DNA from: Halomonas sp. M4R1S46
GTDB taxonomy: Bacteria; Pseudomonadota; Gammaproteobacteria; Pseudomonadales; Halomonadaceae
Length of the DNA: 64,000 bases
Reading direction: 5' to 3'
Assembly (NCBI RefSeq): GCF_025725685.1
Contig: NZ_CP107008.1
Coordinates: 1,054,001 to 1,118,000 of the forward strand
Shown: positions 49,739 through 58,707 of the stretch, piece after piece
Numbering within the stretch: position 1 is the stretch's first letter
Layout of the letters: the number at the start of each line of letters is the position of its first letter
Position numbers and translations under genes: made by a program
The notes under the pieces: model-generated
What the model saw: the letters and a program-made list of their open reading frames with translations, nothing else
The model's database searches: none
Told to the model about the DNA's origin: nothing

Positions 49739-50726
49739 GGCGTCTCGTTCCCTCCGGGGGCGGCGCCCGGGACCGCTGGCCTGGCTGGCGCTGGCGGCGC
49801 TGCTGGCGCAGTTGGTCGCCCTGGCGCTCGGCAGCGTCTCCCTGAGCCCCGGCGAGCTGGCCGCGGTGCTGGCCGGCGACGGCGAGGCCCTGCACCGCAC
49901 CCTGCTGCTGGAACTGCGCCTGCCGAGGGCGCTCGCGGCCTTCGGCACCGGCGCCCTGCTGGCCCTGGCGGGCGCGCTGATGCAGGTGTTGCTCAGGAAC
50001 CCCCTGGCCGACCCCTATGTGCTGGGGCTCTCCGGCGGCGCCTCGGTGGCGGCGCTGGCCGCCATGCTCGCCGGCTGGGGGATGGCGCTGGTCTCCGGGG
50101 CGGCCTTCGCCGGGGCGCTGGCCTCGACGCTGATCGTCTTCGGCCTGGCCCATGGCGGCGGCAGCTGGACGCCGACCCGGCTGCTGCTCACCGGGGTGGT
50201 GATGGCGGCGGGGTGGGGAGCCCTGATCACCTTCCTGCTGGCGGTGAGCCCGGTGGAACGGCTGCCCGGCATGCTCTACTGGCTGATGGGCGACCTGGCC
50301 TACTCGGGCAGCCCCTGGCCGGTGCTGACGGTAGCCGCGCTCGGCCTGGCCGTCGTGCTGCCGCTGGGGCGCACGCTCAACGTGCTGGCCCGGGGCGGGC
50401 TGCAGGCCGCCGCCCTTGGCGTGGCGGTCCGGCCGCTGGAATGGACCCTCTACCTGCTGGCCAGCCTGGTCACCGCGGTGGCGGTGACCACCGCCGGCAG
50501 CGTCGGCTTCGTCGGCCTGATGGTGCCCCACATGCTGCGCCTGCGGCTGGGCAACGACCAGCGACGGATCCTGCCGGCCAGCCTGCTGGCCGGCGGCACC
50601 CTGCTGACCCTGGCCGATACCCTGGCGCGCACCCTGATCGCGCCGCAGCAGCTGCCGGTAGGCGTGATCACGGCGCTGCTCGGGGTGCCGACCTTCCTCT
50701 ACCTGCTGCAGCGGAGCCAGCGATGA
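49725..50726 (+). CDS. btuC: Cobalamin ABC transporter permease BtuC
   Basis: 333 aa from a GTG at 49725, inside the btuF 3' end. About ten membrane helices of the FecCD type: LRLPRALAAFGTGALLALAGALMQVLLRNPLADPYVLG, GMLYWLMGDL and GFVGLMVPHMLRLRLG. It forms the inner-membrane pore with BtuD. Confidence 0.92.
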   Translation: MNGARASRSLRGRRPGPLAWLALAALLAQLVALALGSVSLSPGELAAVLAGDGEALHRTLLLELRLPRALAAFGTGALLALAGALMQVLLRNPLADPYVLGLSGGASVAALAAMLAGWGMALVSGAAFAGALASTLIVFGLAHGGGSWTPTRLLLTGVVMAAGWGALITFLLAVSPVERLPGMLYWLMGDLAYSGSPWPVLTVAALGLAVVLPLGRTLNVLARGGLQAAALGVAVRPLEWTLYLLASLVTAVAVTTAGSVGFVGLMVPHMLRLRLGNDQRRILPASLLAGGTLLTLADTLARTLIAPQQLPVGVITALLGVPTFLYLLQRSQR

Positions 50727-51490
50727 GTGGCCTGGCGGCGCAGGGGCTGGTCATCGACGTGCCGGGCCGCCCGGACGGGCGGCCGCTGGACCTGTGTCTC
50801 GCCCCCGGGCAGCGCTGGGGGGTGCTGGGACCCAATGGCGCGGGCAAGACCACGCTGTTGCATACCCTGGCCGGGTTACGGCCGCCGCGGGCGGGGGAGG
50901 TGCGTCTCGACGGGCGAGCGCTGGCGCGCTGGCGCCGTCGCGAGCTGGCCCGGCGGCTGGGGGTGGTCTTCCAGGAGCGCCACGACGACTTTCCGGCCAC
51001 GGTGCGCGAGACGGCGCTGATCGGCCGCCACCCCTTCCTCTCGCCCTGGCGGCAGGAGGGCCCCGAGGATCTCGCCCGCGCGGACGCGGCGCTGGCCCGG
51101 CTCGATTTGGGCCATCTCGCCGAGCGGGAGCTGTCGACCCTCTCCGGCGGCGAGCGCCAGCGGGTCAGCCTGGCCACGGTGCTGACCCAGGCGCCGTGCT
51201 TCTGGCTCGCCGACGAGCCCACCAATCACCTCGATCTCCACCATCAGGTGGCGGCCATGGCACTGCTCGCCGAGCAGGCCGACCAGGGCAGGGGCGTGAT
51301 GATGTGCCTGCATGACCTCAACCTGGCGGCCCGCTGGTGCAGCCACCTGCTGCTGCTCTACCCCGATGGCCAGGCCTGCTGGGGCCCGGCCGAGGCAATG
51401 CTGACCCTCGCCGCCCTGGAGCGGCTCTACGATCAGCCGCTGACCCGCGTCGAGGTGGACGGCGCCCCCGTCTTCGTGCCGACCCGCTGA
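50723..51490 (+). CDS. btuD: Cobalamin ABC transporter ATPase BtuD
   Basis: 255 aa. Walker A GPNGAGKTT at residues 37-45, signature LSGGERQRVSLA near 142, Walker B CFWLADEPTNHLD and the switch His in MMCLHDLNLAA. Overlaps btuC by four bases. The family usually has a shorter N-terminus than other ABC ATPases, as here. Last gene of the operon; it meets the DUF1289 gene tail to tail with 12 bases between. Confidence 0.93.
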   Translation: MSGLAAQGLVIDVPGRPDGRPLDLCLAPGQRWGVLGPNGAGKTTLLHTLAGLRPPRAGEVRLDGRALARWRRRELARRLGVVFQERHDDFPATVRETALIGRHPFLSPWRQEGPEDLARADAALARLDLGHLAERELSTLSGGERQRVSLATVLTQAPCFWLADEPTNHLDLHHQVAAMALLAEQADQGRGVMMCLHDLNLAARWCSHLLLLYPDGQACWGPAEAMLTLAALERLYDQPLTRVEVDGAPVFVPTR

Positions 51491-51502
51491 CGCGTCGCGG
51501 CC

Positions 51503-51676
51503 TCAGTCGCCGCGCTTCTTGAGTCGCTGTCTTGCGCGTCGGTTCGTCGCCATGCGCTCCGGCCGCTTCATCGAGCGCCAGCGGGTGATCTCCTCGGTGG
51601 TGCGGCCGCAGCCGATCCACAGCCCGCCCTCCCGCCGGCAGATCGAGACGCAGGAGCTTTCGATGCGCTTGGCCAT
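51503..51676 (-). CDS. DUF1289 family small protein
   Basis: 57 aa. CVSICRREGGLWIGCGRTTEEITRWRSM has the cysteine pattern C-x3-C-x8-C and the R-T-x-EEI-x-x-W of DUF1289, followed by a very basic tail (NRRARQRLKKRGD). Probably metal-binding; function unknown. Its ATG directly follows the stop of the upstream gene, so the two are co-translated. Confidence 0.82.
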   Translation of the reverse strand: MAKRIESSCVSICRREGGLWIGCGRTTEEITRWRSMKRPERMATNRRARQRLKKRGD

Positions 51677-52042
51677 TCAGTGGCGCGCCGCCGCCGCGGC
51701 CAGCCGTCGCTGCCAGTCGCCGCCGTGCACGCGGCGGCATTCCGCTTCGCTGTCGACGTCCACATGACGACCGATATCCGTGACCTCGAGGCCGATGTCG
51801 ACGAAGGCGTTGGCGGTGAGGTCGAGCATGCGCCGGCGGCCGTCGTCCTTGAGGGCCCGGGCCAGGTCGTCCTGGGTGTCGAACACCCAGATCACCCTCA
51901 GGCTGTCGGGGAAGCGCCGGTAGTCCACCAGATGGGTCAGCCAGCAGAACCCGGGCAGTACCGGCTTGGCCGCCTCGCAGGCATCGGTCAGGGCTCTCGT
52001 CAGGCGGCGTTCCATCCGGCTGCGTGCTGTCTTGTCGAGCAT
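51677..52042 (-). CDS. Conserved hypothetical protein (often labelled Fis-family without basis)
   Basis: 121 aa, soluble, with GFCWLTHLVDYRRFPDSLRVIWVFDTQDDLARAL and HVDVDSEAECRRVHGGDWQRRL. The same pattern occurs in short pseudomonad proteins often annotated as Fis-family regulators, but no Fis helix-turn-helix is visible. Function unknown. Upstream of and coupled to the DUF1289 gene. Confidence 0.75.
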   Translation of the reverse strand: MLDKTARSRMERRLTRALTDACEAAKPVLPGFCWLTHLVDYRRFPDSLRVIWVFDTQDDLARALKDDGRRRMLDLTANAFVDIGLEVTDIGRHVDVDSEAECRRVHGGDWQRRLAAAAARH

Positions 52043-52098
52043 GAGGCGTTCTCGTCTCTGGTAGGTTGCCTCGTGATGAGGAAGTCGCGTGCCTGGCG

Positions 52099-52863
52099 CT
52101 ACAGGGCGTGGCGAAAGCGCAGGATAGGGCGGCCATCCTCGGGGTCGTCGAGGAGGTCGGCGTGCACGCCGAAGGTACGCCGCAGCCGCTCGAGGGTCAG
52201 CACTTCCCGAGGCGGGCCGATGTCGACCAGGCGTCCGCCGTCCATCACGCCGATGCGGTCGCAGTCCATGGCCTGGTCGAGGTCGTGCAGGGCGATGATC
52301 ACCGTCACCGGCAGCCGCCTGACCAGCCTCAGGATCGACAGCTGGTGGCGAATGTCCAGGTGGTTGGTGGGCTCGTCGAGCAGCAGGGCGCTCGGCTGCT
52401 GGGCCAGGGCGCGGGCGATGTGCACGCGCTGGCGCTCGCCGCCGGAGAGCGTATGCCAGAGGCGATCCGCCAGGGGCTGCAGGCCGACGTCGGCAAGGGC
52501 GCGGCTGACGATGGCGTCGTCCCGCTCCGACCAGGGGCGCAGCGGCGACAGGAAGGGCGTCCGCCCCAGCGCCACCGCCTGGCGCACCACGAGACGGTCG
52601 AGGGTGTCCGCCTGCTGCTCGACGAAGGCGATGGCGCGGGCGATCTCGTGGCGCCGCATGTCGCGCATCGGCCGTCCGTCCGCCAGCACGCGCCCTGTCT
52701 TCGGCCGGCGCAGCCCGGCCAGCACGCGCAGCAGGGTGGTCTTGCCCGAGCCGTTGGGGCCGACCAGGCCGAAGGTCTCGCCGGGCATCACCGTCAGGCT
52801 GACGTCGTCCAGCAGCCTGTGTCCGTGGACTCGCCAGTCGACATGCTCGGCGGCCAGTCTCAT
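52099..52863 (-). CDS. FecE-type ABC transporter ATPase
   Basis: 254 aa from the ATG at 52863, which overlaps the permease stop. Walker A GPNGSGKTT at residues 35-43, LSGGERQRVHIA near 140, LLLDEPTNHLD and the switch ALHDLDQA place it in the FepC/FecE/HmuV group that imports siderophores, haem, B12 or metals. Part of a three-gene minus-strand transporter set. Confidence 0.9.
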   Translation of the reverse strand: MRLAAEHVDWRVHGHRLLDDVSLTVMPGETFGLVGPNGSGKTTLLRVLAGLRRPKTGRVLADGRPMRDMRRHEIARAIAFVEQQADTLDRLVVRQAVALGRTPFLSPLRPWSERDDAIVSRALADVGLQPLADRLWHTLSGGERQRVHIARALAQQPSALLLDEPTNHLDIRHQLSILRLVRRLPVTVIIALHDLDQAMDCDRIGVMDGGRLVDIGPPREVLTLERLRRTFGVHADLLDDPEDGRPILRFRHAL

Positions 52864-53975
52864 CGCGTCCTCGCGCCGCGTATCAGGATCAGGGCGAAGG
52901 CCGGCGCCCCGATCAGCGCCGTGACCACCCCGATCGGCAGCACCTGGCCCGGCACCAGGATGCGCGAGAGGACGTCCGCGCCGATCAGGAAGACGGCGCC
53001 GGCCAGCGCCGAGGCCGGCACCAGGCGGGTGTGGCGGCTGCCGACGAGAAAGCGCATGGCATGGGGAATCACCAGCCCCACGAAGCCGATGGCGCCGACC
53101 ATGGAGACCATGGCGGCGGTCACCAGCGCCACGCCGGCGATCAGCACGCCCCGCACGCGACGCACCGGGATGCCCAGCGAGGCGGCGCTGTCGGCGCCGA
53201 AGGTGAAGGCATCCAGCGCGCGCCGATACCACAGGCAGATCGCCAGGCCGGCCAGGGCGGCGGGCAACCCCAGGGCAACGTCGTCCCAGCGCCCCCCGGA
53301 GAGGTTGCCCATCAGCCAGAACATGATGCCGCGGGCCTGCTCGGCGCTCGCCGACTTGGCGATGATCAGCGCGGTGAGAGCGTTGAACAGCTGCGAGCCG
53401 GCGATGCCGGCGAGGATGATGGCGCCCGCGGCCTGGGTCGCGCGGCCGCCCCCGGTGCCGCTGCCGGCGGCGTGGGCGAGCACCACCACCAGGCCGAAGG
53501 CCAGGCCCGCCCCGGCGAAGGCGCCGAGCGACAGCGTCAGGGTGCCGGCGCCGAGCCCGAGGATGGCGACCGACACGGCGCCGGTCGAGGCGCCGGCGGA
53601 GATGCCCATCAGGAAGGGATCGGCCAGGGGATTGCGCAGCAGCGCCTGGAGCACGACGCCGGCCAGGGCCAGCCCGGCGCCGCAGCAGGCCGCCAGGATG
53701 GCCCGACTGAGCCGGTAGCTCCAGATGATGCCGGCATCGATTCGATCGACGGCATACTCCGCTCCCCACAGCCGGTTGGCCAGCACCTTGAGGATGGTGT
53801 CCAGCGGAATCGAGGTCTCGCCGATCGCGGTGCCCGCCATCACCGCGAGGAACAGCAGCAGCGGCGTCAGCCAGCACCAGTGCCACGCCGAGCGGGCAGA
53901 GTGAGCCGAGCGAGTCGAGCGCGTCGGGGCAGCGGCTGCCGTGGTCGGGGTCATGGATCGAAGGGCGCCGGTCAT
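52860..53975 (-). CDS. FecCD-type ABC transporter permease
   Basis: 371 aa with about ten helices after a 30-residue Thr/Ser/Ala-rich cytoplasmic tail. YRLSRAILAACCGAGLALAGVVLQALLRNPLADPFLMGIS, GIMFWLMGNLSGGRW and GFVGLVIPHAMRFLVG are the FecCD signatures. Overlaps both the binding-protein gene upstream and the ATPase gene downstream by four bases. Confidence 0.9.
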   Translation of the reverse strand: MTGALRSMTPTTAAAAPTRSTRSAHSARSAWHWCWLTPLLLFLAVMAGTAIGETSIPLDTILKVLANRLWGAEYAVDRIDAGIIWSYRLSRAILAACCGAGLALAGVVLQALLRNPLADPFLMGISAGASTGAVSVAILGLGAGTLTLSLGAFAGAGLAFGLVVVLAHAAGSGTGGGRATQAAGAIILAGIAGSQLFNALTALIIAKSASAEQARGIMFWLMGNLSGGRWDDVALGLPAALAGLAICLWYRRALDAFTFGADSAASLGIPVRRVRGVLIAGVALVTAAMVSMVGAIGFVGLVIPHAMRFLVGSRHTRLVPASALAGAVFLIGADVLSRILVPGQVLPIGVVTALIGAPAFALILIRGARTR

Positions 53976-54988
53976 CGATCGAAGGACTGGGTCGACAGGG
54001 CATCGACCAGCGTCTCGAGGCCGAAGATCGTGCGCATCGTGGCGCTCATGGCGTGGGCATCCATCTCGATGATGTGGCCGTTCTTCACCGCTGACATCTG
54101 GCGCGCCACGGGATCATGTTGCAGGAAATCGAGCTTGGCTTCGACGCTGTCCGCCGCGTAGCGGCGGCGATCCATGCGGGCCACCACGATGATATCGGGA
54201 TCGGAGCGGGCGATCGATTCCCAGCCGACGGTCGGCCATTCCTCGTCGGACTGGACAACGTTGTGGAGGCCGAGCTTGTCCATCATGTAGCCTGGCGCGC
54301 CGAGCCTTCCGGCGACATAGGGATCCGCCGATCCGTCGGGGGAAGAGAACCAGAAGACCGCCGATAGATCGTCCGGAAGATCCAGGTCCCTGGCCTTGGC
54401 AATGGCGTATTCCTCCCGGGCTTCCAGGTCGGCTGACAGGGCGTCGCCGGCCTCTTGAATGTCGAAGATCGTGGCCAGCTCGTGGATGCCCTTGTAGATC
54501 GAATCGGTCGAAAAGGCGGCGGTACGGGTGCCGTCGCCGCCGGTGGCATTGTCCTTGCTATCGCAGTCGGCGGGCATGATGTAGGTGGCGATGCCCAGGT
54601 CATGGAACTGGTCGCGGGTCGCCACGCTGCCGGTGGGGCCAACGTGCCACTCGTACTGGGCGGCGACGAGGTCCGGCTTGCGATTCACTACGCCCTCGAA
54701 GCTCGGGTCATTGTCGGCGATGCGCTCGATATCGGCATTGATATCGCGGAACTTCGGCAGCACCGGATTGAACCAGACCGAGGTGCCCACGACCCGATCT
54801 TCCAGCCCGAGAGCATAGAGGATTTCGGTCGCCGACTGGCCGACGGTGACGGTGCGATCCGGCGCCGAAGAGAGGTGAATTTCCCGGCCGCAATTCATCA
54901 CCGTCAGCGGATAATGGGTCGCATCGGCCACGGCGGATGAGGCCGGGATAAGCGAGAGCATAGCCAGTACCTTGCGAGCGAGAGTCAT
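53972..54988 (-). CDS. FecB-type metal or metallophore binding protein
   Basis: 338 aa from the ATG at 54988 (signal peptide residues 1-20; a longer frame adds 33 residues without a signal). The fold is the periplasmic FecB/BtuF type (HLSSAPDRTVTVGQSATEILYALGLEDRVVGTSVWFNP; GHIIEMDAHAMSATMRT). The set resembles the P. aeruginosa PA2912-PA2914 transporter reported in the zinc regulon, and a Zur-like palindrome lies 136 bases upstream; a zinc or zinc-metallophore importer is therefore the leading guess, cobalt or corrinoid the alternative because of the B12 setting. The GC content is lower than that of the flanking genes. Confidence 0.75.
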   Translation of the reverse strand: MTLARKVLAMLSLIPASSAVADATHYPLTVMNCGREIHLSSAPDRTVTVGQSATEILYALGLEDRVVGTSVWFNPVLPKFRDINADIERIADNDPSFEGVVNRKPDLVAAQYEWHVGPTGSVATRDQFHDLGIATYIMPADCDSKDNATGGDGTRTAAFSTDSIYKGIHELATIFDIQEAGDALSADLEAREEYAIAKARDLDLPDDLSAVFWFSSPDGSADPYVAGRLGAPGYMMDKLGLHNVVQSDEEWPTVGWESIARSDPDIIVVARMDRRRYAADSVEAKLDFLQHDPVARQMSAVKNGHIIEMDAHAMSATMRTIFGLETLVDALSTQSFDR

Positions 54989-55123
54989 GCGCCTGTGTCC
55001 AGGTGGGGGAGGTGAGGTGGCCGACCGGGGTCTGGAGGTTGCCACGAGTTTCGATGCATTTTCCACTCCCTGTTCCTCGATTTCCACCAGGTAGTCGCGA
55101 GGCTTTCGGCACGATATTTATGT

Positions 55124-55137
55124 TATGTTATAACATA
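55124..55137. promoter_or_regulatory. Zur-like palindrome between the metal transporter and the chelatase leader
   Basis: TATGTTATAACATA is a perfect 14-base palindrome, extended by G/C at the outer position, in an AT-rich island. It closely resembles the core of gammaproteobacterial Zur sites (ATGTTATA-n-TATAACAT type). It is 136 bases upstream of the minus-strand binding-protein gene and about 90 bases upstream of the plus-strand riboswitch, so it could act on either promoter. Confidence 0.55.
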
Positions 55138-55219
55138 TCCAATTTAGCTGACAAGGTCGCCGAGGCACTTGCCGCGCCGATTGCGCGGGGCACGGCCGGT
55201 ACCTTACGATACCCGTTCG

Positions 55220-55407
55220 AAGACGGGTGCCCCTGATGGTCAGGGGATAATCGGGAAGTATGGTGAGGCCTCGGCCGATTCCATCGCTGCCCCCGCAACG
55301 GTAATGAAGCGCGATCTGCGACGACCACTGGCGTCCCGCCGGGAAGGTGCAGGTCACGGCATGAGGCCTCGGCACATGTCGCCTTCGAGCCCGGAGACCG
55401 GCCTGTC
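55220..55407 (+). promoter_or_regulatory. Cobalamin riboswitch controlling the cobaltochelatase operon
   Basis: Ordered conserved parts: GGTGCCCCTGATGGTCAGGGG hairpin region, ATCGGGAAG, GGTGAGGCC, GCTGCCCCCGCAACGGTAATGA at about 55286-55306, GCCGGGAAGGTGC and the B12 box AGCCCGGAGACCGGCCTGT at 55388-55406. It is 137 bases upstream of chlID on the same strand. Confidence 0.95.
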
Positions 55408-55543
55408 GTTTCGTGTCATCCCAGTGCGGTGCGGTGGGCACCGAGAGGATCAGCATGCCTGCGATTTCCGATTCCCCCTCCTGGCGGAGTGTCCGCCGCC
55501 GTGCACGCTTCGCGTCTGCCCGCCACCGGCCGGTCGTGACGCC

Positions 55544-57331
55544 ATGACCGTCGTGCCCGAGTTTCCCTTCGTCGCCGTCGTCGGCCAGCAGACGCTCAAG
55601 ACCGCGCTGCTGCTCAACGTCATCGATCCCCGCATCGGTGGCGTGCTGATCAGCGGCCCCAGGGGCAGCGCCAAGTCGACCCTGGCCAGGGCGCTGGCGG
55701 CGATCCTGCCGGACGACGCCGAGGGCCGGCGCCCGCCGCTGGTCTCCCTGCCGTTGGGCGCCAGCGAGGAGCGCCTGACCGGTAGCCTGGACCTGCAGCG
55801 GGTGCTCGCCGAGCGCGAGGCGAGCTTCCAGGAGGGCCTGCTGGCCAGGGCCCACGGCGGCCTGCTGTACGTCGACGAGGTCAACCTGCTGGCGGATTCG
55901 CTGGTGGACCTGCTGCTCGACGTGGCGGCCAGCGGCGTCAACCGCGTCGAGCGCGACGGCATCAGCCATTCCCACCCCGCGCGCTTCGGCCTGATCGGCA
56001 CCATGAATCCCGACGAGGGCGAGCTGCGCCCCCAACTGCTGGACCGCTTCGGCCTGTGCGTCGAGCAGCCGGCCACGCCCGGCGTGGCGGAGCGGGTGGC
56101 GATCATGCGCCAGCGCGAGGCCTTCGATCATGACCCGCACGCCTTCGTCGCCGAGCATCGGGCCGAGCAGGCGGCACTGACCCGGCGCCTGGCCGAGGCC
56201 CGTGAGCGGCGCGGCGAGATCATGGTCGAGCCCTGGGTCTACGAGCATATCGCCATGCGCAGCGAGGCCGCCGGCGTCGAGGGGATGCGCGCGGACGTGA
56301 CCTGGCACCGCGCCGCCCGGGCCCACGCCGCCTGGCGGGGCGAGGACCGGGTGAGCCGGGAGGACCTGGACGCCGTCGAGCCCTGGGTGCTGGCCCACCG
56401 CCGCACCGTCGCCCCCGAGACGCCGCCCGACCGGGACGGTACGCCGCCGCCCGACCGGGACGGTACGCCGCCGCCCGGCGACGGGCCGGGCGGCGAGGCC
56501 CGGGGTGGGAAATGGCGCGGGGCGGACGCCGCCGGGTCCGCGGCCCCGGGGCAGGATGCCGGCGACACGGCCCAGGGGCAGTGGGGCGCCATGCCGCCGG
56601 TGGCGCAGCCGAGCATCGCCACGCCGCCGCCGGACCTGCCGGTGATCGATGCAGTGGCCCCCGTGGCCGGTGCCTCCCCGACGGCCGCTTCACGTCGCCG
56701 CCCCGGCCGCCAGGCGGGCCAGCGCCGCACGCGCCGTGACCGCTGCGATGCCCGCGACGAGGCGCGCCCGGACTGGTTCGCTACTCTGGTCGAGAACCGC
56801 GGACAGTGGCCCTGGCGACGCCTGTGCTATCGCCGCCCTCGCAGCGGGCAGCCGGTGCTGCATCTGGTGTTGCTGGATACTTCCGCCTCCACCCTCGGCC
56901 AACGCCTGCTGGGCCGGGCCAAGGGCGTGGTCGACCGCCTGGCCCGCCAGGCCTATGCCGCCCGGGAGCAGATCGCGGTGCTGGGCTTCGGCAACGACGG
57001 TATCACGCCGATCCAGCCCCGCCGCCGCGCGCCCAAGGACCTGCTCGAGCGGCTCGACGCCGCGCCCGGCGGCGGCGGCACGCCGCTGCGCGAAGCCGTG
57101 CAGCGGGCGGCGCGCCTGATCCGCCAGTGGCGGCGCCAGGACGCCGGCCTGCAGGTGCGCACCTACCTGATCACCGACGGCCGCACCCGCCAGCCGCTGA
57201 GCGGGCTGCCATCGCTCGGCGACTGCGTGGTGGTGGATACCGAGCGCGCCGCCGTGAAGCGCGGGCGGGGCCGCGACCTCGCCCGCCAACTGGGCGCACG
57301 TTACCGGCCGCTGGCCGGCCTGGAGGCCTGA
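55544..57331 (+). CDS. Cobaltochelatase subunit, ChlI-ChlD fusion
   Basis: 595 aa from the ATG at 55544. Residues 1-280 are a ChlI-type AAA+ module with Walker A GPRGSAKST at 38-46 and LLYVDEVNLL near 105; residues 290-420 are a Pro/Gly/Ala-rich linker with a repeated PPDRDGT unit; residues 430-595 are a von Willebrand A domain with the MIDAS motif DTSAS near 446. In bacteria without CobS/CobT chelatase subunits, this fused ATPase works with CobN to insert cobalt into hydrogenobyrinic acid diamide. cobN lies three genes downstream. Riboswitch-controlled. Confidence 0.9.
   Translation: MTVVPEFPFVAVVGQQTLKTALLLNVIDPRIGGVLISGPRGSAKSTLARALAAILPDDAEGRRPPLVSLPLGASEERLTGSLDLQRVLAEREASFQEGLLARAHGGLLYVDEVNLLADSLVDLLLDVAASGVNRVERDGISHSHPARFGLIGTMNPDEGELRPQLLDRFGLCVEQPATPGVAERVAIMRQREAFDHDPHAFVAEHRAEQAALTRRLAEARERRGEIMVEPWVYEHIAMRSEAAGVEGMRADVTWHRAARAHAAWRGEDRVSREDLDAVEPWVLAHRRTVAPETPPDRDGTPPPDRDGTPPPGDGPGGEARGGKWRGADAAGSAAPGQDAGDTAQGQWGAMPPVAQPSIATPPPDLPVIDAVAPVAGASPTAASRRRPGRQAGQRRTRRDRCDARDEARPDWFATLVENRGQWPWRRLCYRRPRSGQPVLHLVLLDTSASTLGQRLLGRAKGVVDRLARQAYAAREQIAVLGFGNDGITPIQPRRRAPKDLLERLDAAPGGGGTPLREAVQRAARLIRQWRRQDAGLQVRTYLITDGRTRQPLSGLPSLGDCVVVDTERAAVKRGRGRDLARQLGARYRPLAGLEA
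56422..56471 (+). repeat. 24-base tandem repeat in the ChlI-ChlD linker
   Basis: A 24-base unit beginning GCCGCCCGACCGGGACGGTA occurs twice in perfect register (from 56422 and 56446), with a partial third copy, and encodes PPDRDGTP repeats. Slippage could change the linker length. Confidence 0.8.
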
Positions 57332-58707
57332 TGAGCGAAGGTGACATGATGGCCAGATGCCCGGCGGTCTTTATCGCCGCGCCGGCCTCGGGGCAGGGCA
57401 AGACCACGGTGACCGCCGCCCTGGCGCGGATGCTGCGCAACCGGGGCAGGGTGGTGCGGGTCTTCAAGACCGGCCCGGATTACCTCGACCCCCGGGTGCT
57501 GGCCCAGGCCTCCGGCCAGCCGGTCGACCCGCTCGACCTGTGGATGGCCGGCGAGGCCTACTGTCGTCAGCGACTGTTCGAGGCCGCCCGGGAGGCCGAT
57601 CTCATCCTGGTGGAGGGAGCCATGGGGCTGTTCGATGGCGAGCCCTCCAGCGCCGATCTGGCGGCGCGCTTCGGCCTGCCGATGGTCGTCGTCATGGACG
57701 TCAAGGGCATGGCCCAGACCGCGGCGGCGCTGGTGGCCGGCCTGGCAGGCTTCCGCGATGACATCCGCATCGTCGGGCTGATCGCCAACGCCTGCGGCTC
57801 GGCGCGCCATCGTGAGCTGATCGAGGCGGCGCTGCCGGCGCGCGTGCCGCTGCTGGCCGCGGTGCCCCGCGACGCGGCCCTGGCCCTGCCCGAGCGCCAC
57901 CTGGGGTTGGTCCAGGCCGAGGAGATCCGCGACGACCTGGAAGCGCGCTTCGAGGCCGGCGCCGAGGCGCTCGCCGCCGAGGGCCTGGCCGAGGCCCTGC
58001 TGGACCTGCCGCCGGTGGCCTTCTCCGCGGCGCCCACCGAGGCGGCCGCGGCGCCGCCGTGGCTGGCCGGCCGCACCATCGCCGTGGCCCGGGACGCCGC
58101 CTTCAGCTTCGTCTATCAGGCCAACCTGGACCTGCTCGAGCGCATGGGGGCGAGCCTGCGTTTCTTCTCGCCGCTCGCGGATCGCGCCCTGCCGGCGTGC
58201 GACGCCCTCTGGCTGCCGGGGGGCTACCCCGAGCTTCACGCCGCCGGCCTGGCGGCCAACGCCGCCCTGCGCGACGACATCCGCCTTGCCTTCGCCGCGG
58301 ACCTGCCGATCCTGGCTGAGTGCGGCGGCCTGCTCTATTGCCTGGAGAGCCTGACGGACGCCGACGAGCATACCCACGCCATGCTGGGCCTGCTGCCGGG
58401 CCAGGGCGCCATGCGCGGGCGGCGCGGTTGCCAGGGCATGCAGACCGCCGAACTGCCCGAGGGGCCGGTGCGCGGCCACGCCCATCACCGTTCCCAGGCC
58501 AGCGGCACGCCCGAGCCTGTCGCCCATGGCCGCCGCCAGCGCCATCCCGCGCCGGGCGAGGCGATCTACCGCTCGCGGCGTCTGACGGCGTCCTACCTGC
58601 ACCTGTTCTTCCCCGACAACCCCGCCGCCGTGGCCCGCCTGTTCGGCGCGGACACGGCCGAGGCCTCCCGGGCCGACTCGACAAAGGAATGCCAAGCATG
58701 CAACTGA
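57331..58707 (+). CDS. cobB: Hydrogenobyrinate/cobyrinate a,c-diamide synthase
   Basis: 458 aa; the ATG overlaps the chlID stop (TGATG). The N-terminal half is a dethiobiotin-synthetase-like P-loop domain, APASGQGKTT at residues 18-27 and KTGPDYLDP near 50; the C-terminal half is a class I-like glutamine amidotransferase with Cys331 in ECGGLLYC. It amidates the a and c carboxylates before cobalt insertion in the aerobic route. Overlaps cobW by ten bases. Confidence 0.94.
   Translation: MSEGDMMARCPAVFIAAPASGQGKTTVTAALARMLRNRGRVVRVFKTGPDYLDPRVLAQASGQPVDPLDLWMAGEAYCRQRLFEAAREADLILVEGAMGLFDGEPSSADLAARFGLPMVVVMDVKGMAQTAAALVAGLAGFRDDIRIVGLIANACGSARHRELIEAALPARVPLLAAVPRDAALALPERHLGLVQAEEIRDDLEARFEAGAEALAAEGLAEALLDLPPVAFSAAPTEAAAAPPWLAGRTIAVARDAAFSFVYQANLDLLERMGASLRFFSPLADRALPACDALWLPGGYPELHAAGLAANAALRDDIRLAFAADLPILAECGGLLYCLESLTDADEHTHAMLGLLPGQGAMRGRRGCQGMQTAELPEGPVRGHAHHRSQASGTPEPVAHGRRQRHPAPGEAIYRSRRLTASYLHLFFPDNPAAVARLFGADTAEASRADSTKECQACN

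Larger units (their letters stand above)
54989..55543. other. Divergent regulatory region
   Basis: 555 bases between the minus-strand transporter and chlID. It contains the Zur-like palindrome, the riboswitch and a 137-base GC-rich leader after the riboswitch. No gene is supported; a frame open upstream of chlID runs through the riboswitch by chance. Confidence 0.8.

Noticed and set aside
51677..52042. Annotation as a Fis-family transcription factor
   Set aside because: No Fis helix-turn-helix is visible; the name appears to be an inherited mislabel.
55169..55543. N-terminal extension of the ChlI-ChlD protein by 125 codons
   Set aside because: It covers the Zur-like site's flank and the riboswitch and is unlike ChlI; the ATG at 55544 gives the family start.
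56422..56480. Tandem repeat as a CRISPR-like array
   Set aside because: Repeats are contiguous without spacers, lie in frame inside a coding linker, and no cas gene is present.
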